The notes under the pieces are model-generated. The model ran no database searches and was not told where the DNA came from. It saw nothing but the letters and a program-made list of their open reading frames with translations. Below are positions 1 through 9,143 of a DNA stretch of 64,000 nt, piece by piece. The position numbers and the translations under genes are program-made. Source of the DNA: Porpolomopsis calyptriformis (taxonomy: Eukaryota; Basidiomycota; Agaricomycetes; Agaricales; Hygrophoraceae); assembly GCA_951640195.1 (NCBI GenBank), contig OX621170.1:1488001-1552000 (forward strand), given 5' to 3'. The number at the start of each line of letters is the position of its first letter. The first letter of the stretch is position 1.

Positions 1-330
1 GATCCAGAAACGATACGCATGCCATTGGGGGAAAATGCGACCGAATTTACGGAATTGGAATGTCCCTTGAAAGTGTTCAGATGTGCACCGCTGACTGCGT
101 CCCACAGCCGAAGTGTTTTGTCTTCGGATCCAGAAAGGATACGCATGCCGTCGGGGGAAAACGCCACCGAATTTACCCAATGGGAATGTCCCTTGAAAAT
201 GTTCAGATGAGCACCGCTCACTGCGTCCCATAGCCGAACAGTATTGTCGTAGGATCCAGAAATGATACGCGTGCCATCAGGGGAAAATGCGACCGATTTT
301 AACGCATGGGAATGTCCTTCTATCGTCCGT
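1..330 (-). repeat. WD40 repeat-coding tandem array, 126-nt period
   Basis: Three consecutive 126-nt (42-codon) units begin near positions 1, 127 and 253. On the minus strand each encodes a WD40 blade of the form GHS..VNSVAFSPDGMRI.SGS.D.T.RLWDAVSGAHLN. The units are strikingly similar at the nucleotide level, as in fungal NLR genes whose WD40 repeats are homogenised and reshuffled. The array continues outside the window to the left. Confidence 0.9.
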
Positions 331-3096
331 ATGCATGAATTCCATCTATCGTCCAATCCATTGGACAATGTTATCGGAATGTCCAACTCTCTCCTATACA
401 TCTTCTTAATTAAGGCCTTTTTGGGAGTGAATAGTAACGCAGAGTGGTATACTTGAAGGGCACAAGTGCTGATGATCGGGAAAAATTCCAGGGTAAACCT
501 CTGGCAATCACAAAGTAAATCCACTATATCAGTCACGTCTCTGCCTGATTTCTGTCAAACTCGATCAGCTTTGCGCATTGACGAGAGGGGAAATAACGAA
601 CAACAATGGCTTGTTGCGTTGAATTCAACGCAAGGAGGCCATTTCGAAGGTCTCCCATCAGACTTAGTGCTTCGACCCAATAAAGTAGATATTTCGAACA
701 AAGCTTCTTCACGAGTTGAACGAGACTGTCAGAGAACATCGCATTTGACAGGTGCCAAGCCCAGTGACGACAGGCATACTGCAGTTCAGGTGGAATGCAT
801 GTCATGATCCGTGCCGGAAGGTTCCCTACTTCGCAATTGAGCATCGACGGGTTTCTTATTCCACACATATCTCGCTTCAACCCTTTCATAACATATAGAC
901 AGGCATGCGCGAGAAGAGTATGCTGGCTTCCAGGGTTAACAACAAATTTCGGATTCCGACATCGAGTTGGGCTCGTTATGAAGTCGAAGAAGGATGGGTG
1001 AAGGGTTCGAATCACTTGGCTATCATCATCTGGCACCATGATAACCGAATGAAGATGACGTAGTGTCCCCTGAACTGTTCCCGATTGCACGCCTAGTAAT
1101 CGTTCGATAGCAAGTGAAGAGAGCGGATCTCGAAGAAGAACAATAGTGCCTAGAATCCTCTTCAGTCGACCAGAGAGACCAGAGGATATCGTAGGGAAAG
1201 CATCGTTTAACACTTGAGTGTATAATTGATCAAGACGATAATCGGGTGATGAATGTTCCGTCATAGTGGTCGCATGACACAGAAGGCGCGTGAGCTGATC
1301 TCTAGGGTCAGAATAGTTTTGATCCTCGATGAACTTGACCGAGGTGGATGCGTAAATGAAAAGCGCAGAAGACAACAGCGCCAGGGAATGGATATCTGTT
1401 TCAGAGGGCCATTCGTCTTTGATGCAATATAGCTCTCTCGTCGAAGCGAGTTTTGATGAAAGGTAACGTTTGATATCGCTTTGCACGACCCCCAGTTCAA
1501 CTTCATGCAAAATGAATCGCTGAGTGAGAGGGTTCAAGTTGGTTGATTGAAAGACCATAGTAATATGACTTTCAGGACGACTGGTGACCAAAAACTTCAA
1601 TGGGAAGGGTTCGTTGAGGTGAAGAGAGAGTGACGATAAGACGGCCGAGGTGGTTCCGGTTTCCTTGCACTCATCGAGTGCATCCACCACAACAACACAC
1701 GGAGAAAAAGAGCTCCCGAGCGCACGAAGAGGCTTTACGATAAGCTCTTCAAGTTGATGTGAAGGGTTGGCATTAACGATATCGGGTGTTGATTTTATAA
1801 CACGAGTAACCTCGGCCTTGAATGAATCGCTGAAATTTGCAAGTTGGTAGGCAATGCTGGTGAAGATTAGACGAGGGTTACTGCATTCTGCGTCGTCACG
1901 CGAGCAGAAGAAGCTTGCACCGAGGATGCCATGTTCTTTGCAGGTTTCAGCAACAGTATAAGCAATCGTCGTTTTCCCTGTGCCGGCTGATCCATTGATC
2001 CAAAATATTCGGATATTCGCCGCAGGGGCACCGGCCATCGGGGATTTTCCCTTCGACGCGTGGTCGCCTTGGCTTGGTGGATTATCGAAACCAATCCAGC
2101 AAACGATCTGATCGAGGACGTCCGCCCTCGTGCCTTCCAAACATCGTGCTCGATCTTTAGAATTGAACGCGGCAAAAGTGGCGTATGGTGGGCGTCCATC
2201 TAAAATGTCTAAGTCATTTAATCATGTATCGACCAATCAGTCCTGACCTTTCATGTCTAACCTAGTCATTATTTTCTAGATGGTATTAAGTGCGCAAGTC
2301 ATAACAATTAGTGGACCATCAACACAAACCTGAAGTGCAATTGTCGTGTTTTCATCAAGATTGCTAATATCCTCCCGGATCCTGGTAGCGTGTTCCTGGG
2401 AGTCCATAAGTATTAAACTTGATGGGGCAGCGCAAATTAACAAACGTCAAGTGCAAATTCGATAGCAAGTGAAGTCTCCACCTACACCAAAATCCAGCAC
2501 CAATCCATATCAGTCAGAGGCGGAAGTAGGCAAGCAAGTAGGCATACCGTAAAGCTTTGGATCGACCATGTGATCGTCTGGATATGACTACTGATTGACT
2601 GTGCATCATCAGCATAGTGGACGAAACGCTTTATGGCATTGCGGGAAGCCATCTTTTGTAGTTCTTCCAGCACCGTATTCAATGAGCTATAGAAACTGGA
2701 TGAGGCTAATGCATTGCGATTTTAAGACGACTCACCTGAACAGACGATCTACTCGATCAACGGTCACCGAAGAAAATCTTCCTGCGTTCTGAGAATTTTC
2801 AAGGGCTCGATTGAGACCTTCGATCTGCTCAGAGAGTTTCTCAACATCCTCTGCGTTTTGAGATGTGGTCTGCACCACTCATCAGAAGACATCAACACAC
2901 TACTGTTGCGATCTACCTTGATAACGTCTAGTACGAATAGTAGACCAGTGATCCCTGCCTTCAGTCCAGGCACTGCAATAGGTTCTGCAGCCTTTTCGAT
3001 TGTTTGGAGAGTTGTTTGCAGGCCGCTAACAGCAGTAGAACAAGCCTCCTTCAACCTTTCTTTGTTACCCAGCTTCGATCTAATAGAGCGGAACAT
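1..3096 (-). CDS. NACHT-WD40 (NLR-type) protein, 3' end beyond window, probable frameshift
   Basis: This is a STAND NTPase of the fungal NLR type; such proteins are thought to act in non-self or heterokaryon recognition, but the function here is inferred from architecture only. The start is ATG at 3096 (MFRSIRSKLGNKERLKEAC). Exons read: 3096-2917, 2869-2736, 2686-2548, 2481-2446, 2395-2330, then a long exon from about 2199 to 533. The joints are in phase except the last one (intron about 2329-2200), whose donor I could not place with confidence. The N-terminal part is helical and typical of mushroom NACHT-WD40 proteins. The NACHT core shows Walker A GSAGTGKTT (about 1970-2000) and a Walker B-like VVVVDALDEC (about 1675-1705). 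After NQAET a TGA stops the frame at 533-535; the expected continuation TDIVDLLCDCQRF is open in another frame and leads into WD40 repeats reaching the left edge. A 1-nt loss would explain this, so the gene may be broken, or the base may be an assembly error. Confidence 0.85.
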
Positions 3097-3886
3097 TGAA
3101 GAATGGATGTAGGACGAAAGAATAGACGCTGAGGCACAGTAAAACCCTAGCAAAACAGCAACAAATACACCATTGGTGGCCTATGACGTCATGACGATTG
3201 AAGAGGCCAATTCCGAGCTATTAGCCTATTATTGAAGTATAGCAATCAACCCAGTCAGGGGCGTTTTGAGGTAGATTTTGACATCTTTGGTGAGGAATAG
3301 ACATTAGTGCGACTGTCGCGATATAGAGGAGAGAATTTATTTTACTTGCGGTAAATTTACACAGCAGATTCCTTCCGCAAGCCAGCTTCGATACAATTGT
3401 TCGGTCACCCAGCGAAGGCATAATAGAGCCCCTTAGCAGTGAATGGTCGATTCAGTTAACTCTTTGTTGGTCCTGGACTGTCGCTCGATCCACTCCACAG
3501 CTGGATTCTAAAAAGTTGTTTAGTAGATTATCTTGACATTCATGCTGCCGAACCGACTGGTTTGAGGACATAGACGTGTCCACACATTTGGTATACATGC
3601 CCTCAAACCAGTGAAGGCGGACTAACAGTCCGCCACAAAATTGGACAGATCTGGGTGGGTTCCCAGGGTATCACTGACCTCCCATTGCACCAGTGGTCCC
3701 TGCTTCGTGGGTATGGGGGCATTCGTTCTGCAACGCCCGGAAGCTCATTGGGAATGGGTACTGTGTGCTCTCGGCTTTCTCATCAATTTGGTCCATTAAC
3801 GATCATTCAAGGGAAATTGATAACTCACTGTGTCATACCCAACTTCACCTGGTTTAATGCCAACGATGGTGGCATTCGTTTGAGGG
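3097..3886. other. Intergenic, upstream of the NLR gene
   Basis: No supportable gene. It contains the NLR promoter side and the paired inverted repeats listed separately. A 106-codon open frame from 3655 runs into the retrotransposon LTR, has no recognisable domain and is treated as chance. Confidence 0.5.
3556..3634. repeat. Two adjacent inverted repeats
   Basis: The 12-mer ACTGGTTTGAGG at 3556-3567 has its exact reverse complement at 3601-3612, spaced by 33 nt. Immediately after, GGCGGACT (3616-3623) pairs with AGTCCGCC (3627-3634) around an AAC loop. Both stems are perfect. No gene overlaps them. They could be a structured RNA, a MITE remnant or a terminator; the sequence does not decide. 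Confidence 0.6.
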
Positions 3887-3891
3887 GTGAT

Positions 3892-4003
3892 TGTCAGAAG
3901 TCTATTCAAGTTGTTGCAGAACTAAAGGTTACATCTCGCAATCGTACGACTATGGTTGAGCTATCACATGACTAGACGTAGAGAGGGAGGGCATTTCGTG
4001 ACA
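3892..4003 (-). repeat. 3' LTR of the gypsy element
   Basis: 112 bp, starting TGTCAGAAGTC on plus and ending TTTCGTGACA. Relative to the other LTR it has a T for C in the CAAGT[T/C]GTTG segment and an extra 4 nt in GAGAGGGAGGGC. The left target duplication GTGAT occupies 3887-3891. Confidence 0.95.
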
Positions 4004-4017
4004 TTACCCCCCTTTTT
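4004..4017 (-). promoter_or_regulatory. Polypurine tract
   Basis: On minus the sequence just before the 3' LTR reads AAAAAGGGGGGTAA. A purine run abutting the 3' LTR is the usual primer for plus-strand DNA synthesis in LTR retrotransposons. The pol stop codon TAA (4016-4018) overlaps its upstream edge. Confidence 0.8.
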
Positions 4018-7000
4018 AGGTCTCGGACTCCGGACGAGGGTTGGTGGTGGGGTTGTTTAGATGGAAGTTGGTGGTGAGTCGGGGGAAGCTCTCTTGTATA
4101 CGTGTTCCGCGTTCCCAAATGGGCTTAGGGTGTTCTTTCCATCGGACGTGATATTCTAGTCCTTCATCCGTGGTTCTTGAGTCGAGGATTTCGTCGGCTA
4201 TCCAGTTGGTGTCTCCACGGACTTGTAGGGTTACTTTTGGTCTCGGGCGGTTGAAGGAGTCGGTTTTATAGCGGCGTAATTTTGAGATATGGAATACTGG
4301 GTGGACGCGGCTGAGGTCGGCTGGTAGTGACACACGATATGCGACATCGGAGAGGACCTTTGTGATCCGGTAGGGTCCCATGCGGCGATAGTCGAGCTTC
4401 TGACTTGGGCGGTCGTTGAAGTATCGACGTAGGTCGATCAGGACCAGGTCGCCGATCTTGAAACATTCTTCTCGGTGTTTGCGGTCGTAGTATTTCTTGG
4501 TGTCGATCGAAGCTTTCTTGAGGGAGGACTCTGCGTTTTTCTTTACTTGGTGGAGGTGGTCTACGAAACATTTTACATCGACGTTTGATGTCTCTCGTCG
4601 TATTTCGGTCCCTCGTCTGGGGTTTCTGCCGTGGTTCAGGAAGAAAGGGGAGTAGTTGGTAGATGACGACACCTTGTCGTTGTATGTGAATTCAGCCATT
4701 GGGATCCAATTGACCCAGTCGTTCTGGCGGTAATTGATGAATAGGCGGAGGTATTGCTCAACCTCTTGGTTTATCCGTTCCGTTTGGCCGTCGGTTTGTG
4801 GGTGGTAGGCCAAGAATAGTCCCTGAGTTATCTTGAGTAGTCGACATAGCTCGCGTGTGAATTCGGCTGTAAATTGGGTTCCTCGGTCGCTGATGATCTT
4901 GGTTGGGAATCCCCATCTCTTCCATACATGGTCGCGGAAGAGTTTTGCTGTTCCTTCAGCTGTTATTGTTTTTGTTGTCGGGATGAAACAGCTACTCTTG
5001 GTGAATCGGTCGACTACTACCATGAGTGAGTCGAACCCTTGGCACTCTGGTAGTCCTGTGATGAAGTCGACGGAGATCATTGTCCAGGGTGTCGAGGGTA
5101 TTTCATTTGGGTGAAGTAGGCCTAGGGGTTTTTGCGGGAAGGTTTTTGACCGTTGGCATTTGTCGCATTGTTCCACGTATTGGGTGATGGTTCGGGTTAT
5201 CGAGGGCCACCAGTAGTCTCTTGACACGAGTTCTCGCGTACGGGCTATCCCTGGGTGTCCCGCGGTGGGGTGGTCGTGGTGTAATTCGAGGATTTGTTTG
5301 AGGGTGGTTTCATGGTTTGGGACAACGACTAGTCCATTCTGTAGGATTAGGCCATTGGTTTCTTCCCACTTGTTGCCTTCTTTGTCAGTTCTGTCATTGT
5401 TTTGGGCTTCGAGGAGGAGTGACGAGGTTTTGTTGTGGTGGGAGTCTCTCGATTTCTTGATCTGTTCTAGTATTAGGTCACCGTCGGAGTGGGTTTGGAT
5501 TTCTGTTCGACGTATGTTTTCAGGTTTTAAGACCACAATGTTGGTGTTGTCGGAGGTTACTCCTTCGCTGTGGTCCTCGCGTCTCGAGAGGGGGTCAGCG
5601 ACTGTCATGGTTTTGCCAGGTTTGTGAGTTAGGGTAAAGTTGAAGTCGGAGAGGAACAGTGACCATCGGGCTTGTTGGTGGTTTAATCGTTGAGCGGACA
5701 TGAAGTATTCAAGGTTGCGGTGGTTGGTCCAGATGTCGAATTTGTGGTGCATGCCAGAGAGTAAGTGTCGCCATTCCGTGAGCGCTCGGATTATAGCTAA
5801 CAGTTCTTTGTCGTGGATCTCATAGTTCCGTTCAGCCTGATCGAGGCTTCTGGAGTGGTAGGCGATGGGATGCCATACGTTGTCTTGGAGTTGGGAGAGT
5901 ACGGCTCCCGTTGCGAAGTCGGAGGCGTCAGCCTCAACTCGGTATGGGTTAGTGTCGGAGGGGAATCGGAGGATCGGTGCGGTCGTTAGCGATTGCTTTA
6001 GGAATTGGAAGGCGTCGTTGGCCTTTGGGTTCCATGTCCACGTATCGCATTTCTTTGTGAGGTCGTGGAGGGGGCATGCTATCTTGGCAAAATCTCTGAT
6101 AAATTTCCGATAGAAGTTACAGACGCCCAGGAAGCGTTGGACTTGGTTCTTTGAGGTTGGTGTAGGCCAGTCTAGGATGGCTGAGACCTTTGTTGGGTCC
6201 ATGCGGGTTCCTGACTTGGAGATGATTACGCCGAGGTAGGCTATCTCCTCTTTGAAGAAGTCGCATTTCTCCGCCTTGAGGTATAGTTTGTGTTCTTGCA
6301 GTATTTGTAGGGCCTCTTGTGTAGTCGTGATGTTGTCTTCACAGGTGTGGGTGTAGATAAGTATGTCGTCCATATATACGCGGAGGACTTTTCGATCGAT
6401 CAGGGGTTTGAGGATTGTGTTCATCATCGTTTGGAAGGTCGCTGGGGAGTTGATCAGTCCGAAAAACATGACTGTGGGCTCGAAGAGCCCTCGGGGTGTG
6501 ATGAACGCAGCTTTATGACAGTCCAATGGTTTTATTCGGATGTTGTTGAACCCCCATCGAATATCCATCTTCGTGAAGAATTGCGCGCCTTGTAGGCCTT
6601 CGATTATATCAGAGATGAGGGGGAGTGGGTACTTGTTGGGAATTGTTAGGGCATTCAGGGCGCGGTAGTCCTGGACTGGGCGGTGGGATGAGTCGGCTTT
6701 GTCTACGAAGAAGAAGGGGGATGCCCATTCTGACTTCGAGGGGTGTATACGGCCTGTCTTGAGGTTCTCGTCTAGAAATTTGTTGAGTTCATTTGTTTCG
6801 GTTCTACTCAGGGGGTAGGCTCGTTTCGTGACTGGTTTTGCTCCAGGTTTCAGTTCGATGGCGTGGTCCCAGATACGTTCTGGCGGGAGTTCGTCAAAGT
6901 GGGATTTCTTGAAGACAGAGGCCCAGGGGCGTAGTTCTTTGGGAATGGTTGCATTCTTGTTGGGGTTGGATGAGGAGATGAATCTTATGACGAATGAGTT

Positions 7001-7864
7001 GGTTTTTGGTTCGGTCAACATATCGCACTCAGGGGGGCATCGGGAGAACTCTATCTCCCCTGTTCGCCAGTCGATTGTCGGGTTGTGCTTTTGAAGCCAG
7101 GGGTGGCCAAGTATGATGTTTGTTTTTCCTAGGTTTGTGATGAGGAGCTCGAGGCATTCCCTGTGTCCTTGGTGTTCTACGATCATGGATGTTTTCCCGG
7201 TGATGGAGCCGGTGGCATTCTTGGTACCATCTACATTGAATACTGGTATAGGCTTGTCAAGATCGGTGACTAGGATCTCATTCTTTTCAGTGTACCGTCG
7301 GTCAATAAATGAGTCGGTAGCACCACAGTCAACTAGGGCCTTTTGTGATGTTGAGCGTAGGGTTTCGGGGGTGGTGAGGCAGACGTAGATGGAGGTTTCC
7401 AGTTTTGTGTCGAATGTTCTGCGTATGATGTGTGGGGGGTTTTGGTTGGCTCGCTCTTCAGTGGGGGTGGGGGTTCTCTTTTCGGTTTCATTGATTTCTT
7501 CTCTTTCTACCTCATTTTCGACATCTATCTCCTCTATTTGAAGCGGTGTGAATTGGTTACAGGACAGGCGAGCGGTAGGTATCGGTGTCCCTATTGAAAA
7601 TCCGACAATGCTAACCATTCGTCGCCTTTTCCAGCTTCGATCAGCTTTATCATTTTCTGCGCATAGGGGCAGTTGGACACGCGGTGGCCTTCTCTTCCGC
7701 AGCTGAAACATTTGCCTACGAACTTTGGTATGGGTCGTCTGGCGCGGTCGATGTCCATTGGGACAGTAGCGTTGAGGTCTGTGGGGGGGGTTTGGGTTGC
7801 TAGTCGGGTAGTCATCGTGGTTCTCCCCGTGTTGTGGGAGGTGTAGGTGCGAGCTTCTCGCCAC
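4016..7864 (-). CDS. Pol polyprotein (protease, RT, RNase H, integrase, chromodomain-like)
   Basis: An open frame of 1282 codons, uninterrupted. Residues counted from its first Met: protease ALVDCGATDSF near 176-186; reverse transcriptase about 385-560 with YMDD at 497-500; RNase H starting at VEADASDF near 643; integrase with the zinc-binding HPGIARTRE..CDKCQRSK segment, then core motifs VDFITGLP, IISDRGTQF and HPQTDGQTERINQEVE; a C-terminal DEILDS..GLEYHVRWKEH segment resembling a chromodomain. The first about 90 codons overlap gag in another frame and are probably not translated as such. Pol lies in the -1 frame relative to Gag, so it is presumably made by -1 frameshifting or an equivalent bypass near the gag stop. 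Confidence 0.96.
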   Translation of the reverse strand: MARSSHLHLPQHGENHDDYPTSNPNPPHRPQRYCPNGHRPRQTTHTKVRRQMFQLRKRRPPRVQLPLCAENDKADRSWKRRRMVSIVGFSIGTPIPTARLSCNQFTPLQIEEIDVENEVEREEINETEKRTPTPTEERANQNPPHIIRRTFDTKLETSIYVCLTTPETLRSTSQKALVDCGATDSFIDRRYTEKNEILVTDLDKPIPVFNVDGTKNATGSITGKTSMIVEHQGHRECLELLITNLGKTNIILGHPWLQKHNPTIDWRTGEIEFSRCPPECDMLTEPKTNSFVIRFISSSNPNKNATIPKELRPWASVFKKSHFDELPPERIWDHAIELKPGAKPVTKRAYPLSRTETNELNKFLDENLKTGRIHPSKSEWASPFFFVDKADSSHRPVQDYRALNALTIPNKYPLPLISDIIEGLQGAQFFTKMDIRWGFNNIRIKPLDCHKAAFITPRGLFEPTVMFFGLINSPATFQTMMNTILKPLIDRKVLRVYMDDILIYTHTCEDNITTTQEALQILQEHKLYLKAEKCDFFKEEIAYLGVIISKSGTRMDPTKVSAILDWPTPTSKNQVQRFLGVCNFYRKFIRDFAKIACPLHDLTKKCDTWTWNPKANDAFQFLKQSLTTAPILRFPSDTNPYRVEADASDFATGAVLSQLQDNVWHPIAYHSRSLDQAERNYEIHDKELLAIIRALTEWRHLLSGMHHKFDIWTNHRNLEYFMSAQRLNHQQARWSLFLSDFNFTLTHKPGKTMTVADPLSRREDHSEGVTSDNTNIVVLKPENIRRTEIQTHSDGDLILEQIKKSRDSHHNKTSSLLLEAQNNDRTDKEGNKWEETNGLILQNGLVVVPNHETTLKQILELHHDHPTAGHPGIARTRELVSRDYWWPSITRTITQYVEQCDKCQRSKTFPQKPLGLLHPNEIPSTPWTMISVDFITGLPECQGFDSLMVVVDRFTKSSCFIPTTKTITAEGTAKLFRDHVWKRWGFPTKIISDRGTQFTAEFTRELCRLLKITQGLFLAYHPQTDGQTERINQEVEQYLRLFINYRQNDWVNWIPMAEFTYNDKVSSSTNYSPFFLNHGRNPRRGTEIRRETSNVDVKCFVDHLHQVKKNAESSLKKASIDTKKYYDRKHREECFKIGDLVLIDLRRYFNDRPSQKLDYRRMGPYRITKVLSDVAYRVSLPADLSRVHPVFHISKLRRYKTDSFNRPRPKVTLQVRGDTNWIADEILDSRTTDEGLEYHVRWKEHPKPIWERGTRIQESFPRLTTNFHLNNPTTNPRPESET

Positions 7865-8592
7865 TGATGGTCGAGGGTTTCGGCTTGGGCTTTCCAGCCC
7901 TCTAGGGTGGTGGGTAGTGGTATAACGTTAAAGATGCGGTCACGAAGTGGGATGGTGAGGCCTTTCTTGTAGTATTCGATGGCGGCGACGTCGTTGACTC
8001 CGCTTGGGTCGACTAGGGCTTGGAATTCGGCATTGTACTCATCAGCCGTTCTGCCGGCTTGTCTGATCTTTTCTAGGGCTTCGATTGCTGTCCATTGGGG
8101 GTTGGGGTCGTCGAATTGGTGCAGGAATTTGACACGGAAGTCAGCCCAGTTGTGGAAAGGGTTCCTGCCTGCTTCGTAGGCATCGAATTTCATCTGGGCC
8201 CAGACTTGGGCGGGACCTTTTGTCATGAAATTGAGGGCGTGTTTGATGCGGAGGACATCGTCGTGACTGATTCGTTCAGTGTATAGGGTGACTTGGCGAA
8301 AGAAGGTTTTGGCCATTAGGCGGGACCCATCGTAGTATTCTGGGGTTGCCGGTTTGATGTGGGTCGGAGTTGGGGCGGTCGGCGGAGTGGTTGCAGGGGC
8401 ATTGCTTATCTGGCATCGTAGGGCATCAATATTTTGGCTTAGGGTTGTGAGGACTTGAGCGAGGTTTAGGCTTTGGAGCTGGGTTATTCCATCCGTTAGG
8501 TGGGCAATGTCGGATTCGAGTGCGGTGAATTTGTTGTTGGCATTTGTCATGTGTTCGGCGACTTCTGTGAGGAATCGTTCGATTTCGGACAT
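7591..8592 (-). CDS. Gag capsid/nucleocapsid protein
   Basis: 333 codons, starting 80 nt downstream of the primer-binding site. The N-terminal third is helical. The middle (YYDGSRLMAKTFFRQV..HNWADFRVKFLHQF) matches Ty3-type gag. One CCHC zinc knuckle, CFSCGREGHRVSNC, lies near the C-terminus. The frame ends SDFQ-stop inside the pol frame, giving a 274-nt overlap. No internal stop is present. Confidence 0.93.
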   Translation of the reverse strand: MSEIERFLTEVAEHMTNANNKFTALESDIAHLTDGITQLQSLNLAQVLTTLSQNIDALRCQISNAPATTPPTAPTPTHIKPATPEYYDGSRLMAKTFFRQVTLYTERISHDDVLRIKHALNFMTKGPAQVWAQMKFDAYEAGRNPFHNWADFRVKFLHQFDDPNPQWTAIEALEKIRQAGRTADEYNAEFQALVDPSGVNDVAAIEYYKKGLTIPLRDRIFNVIPLPTTLEGWKAQAETLDHQWREARTYTSHNTGRTTMTTRLATQTPPTDLNATVPMDIDRARRPIPKFVGKCFSCGREGHRVSNCPYAQKMIKLIEAGKGDEWLALSDFQ

Positions 8593-8672
8593 TTTGAGAG
8601 AGAGGGAGGGGTGGTGAGTGAGGTTGGAGGGTGTCGAGGGTCCAGAACATTAGGTTAGGACTGTCGGGGAGG

Positions 8673-8683
8673 TAGTTCTGCAA
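8673..8683 (-). promoter_or_regulatory. Primer-binding site, self-priming type
   Basis: Two nucleotides inside the 5' LTR, minus strand reads TTGCAGAACTA. The exact complement TAGTTCTGCAA is in the LTR sense strand at 8718-8708. An 11-nt match between transcript 5' end and PBS is the hallmark of Tf1/sushi self-priming. It predicts transcription starts at or near 8718. That start site is inferred, not observed. Confidence 0.75.
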
Positions 8684-8685
8684 AC

Positions 8686-8793
8686 TGTCAGAAGTCTATT
8701 CAAGTCGTTGCAGAACTAAAGGTTACATCTCGCAATCGTACGACTATGGTTGAGCTATCACATGACTAGACGTAGAGAGGGCATTTCGTGACA
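8686..8793 (-). repeat. 5' LTR of the gypsy element
   Basis: 108 bp. On minus it starts TGTCACGAAATG and ends GACTTCTGACA. If transcription starts at the self-primer (8718), U3 is about 75 nt and R plus U5 only 33 nt. No TATA box is evident. The right target duplication GTGAT follows at 8794-8798. Confidence 0.95.
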
Positions 8794-8798
8794 GTGAT

Positions 8799-9143
8799 TG
8801 TGATGTCACTGACTAGCGGAAATCTTGAGTTTTGCACCCTGGTGCTATTTTCAACGCTACAGCGAAATTCGATCATCACAATGAGAAGACCTACATGTGG
8901 GACATTTCGTCGACAGAGTGATTGACCACCTTCTCCCCTGCACCCCGTCGTAGTCCTTTTTTCAAGATATCACGTCACTGTTCATAAGGATGGCCCAATT
9001 GCCATTAAGCGTTCTCGATAATGAATAAGGTAGCGTCCTAAGCCACGCAGCGATCCTTCAGCATGTTGTTCGCTGAGCGTACCCAAGGACTTGTTCGCAA
9101 GATGTGTAGGAGACCAGAAATTGCGTCCCACGCTCGATTGGAA
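8799..9143. other. Intergenic, promoter side of the Arp10-like gene
   Basis: Host sequence between the gypsy insertion and the next start codon. No gene or repeat seen. An upstream in-frame initiator is possible but the next good ATG is at 9144. Confidence 0.5.

Larger units (their letters stand above)
3892..8793 (-). mobile_element. Complete Ty3/gypsy (chromovirus) LTR retrotransposon
   Basis: The element is 4.9 kb, transcribed on minus, with LTRs at 8686-8793 (5') and 3892-4003 (3'). It is flanked by the 5-bp target duplication GTGAT at 3887-3891 and 8794-8798. LTRs begin TG and end CA and differ by one substitution and a 4-nt indel, so the insertion is young. Gag and Pol are both open. 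The domain order protease, RT, RNase H, integrase, chromodomain-like tail places it in Ty3/gypsy chromoviruses. An 11-nt complementarity between the LTR and the primer-binding position indicates Tf1/sushi-type self-priming rather than tRNA priming. The LTRs are unusually short at 108-112 bp. Confidence 0.96.

Noticed and set aside
3655..3975. 106-codon plus-strand open frame
   Set aside because: It runs into the retrotransposon LTR and has no recognisable domain or splice structure.
4266..7388. Plus- and minus-strand frames overlapping pol
   Set aside because: Shadows of the intact pol frame; none shows a domain.
7591..7640. GGATTTT as a canonical -1 slippery heptamer
   Set aside because: The P-site codon would not re-pair well after slippage, so the site is not claimed.
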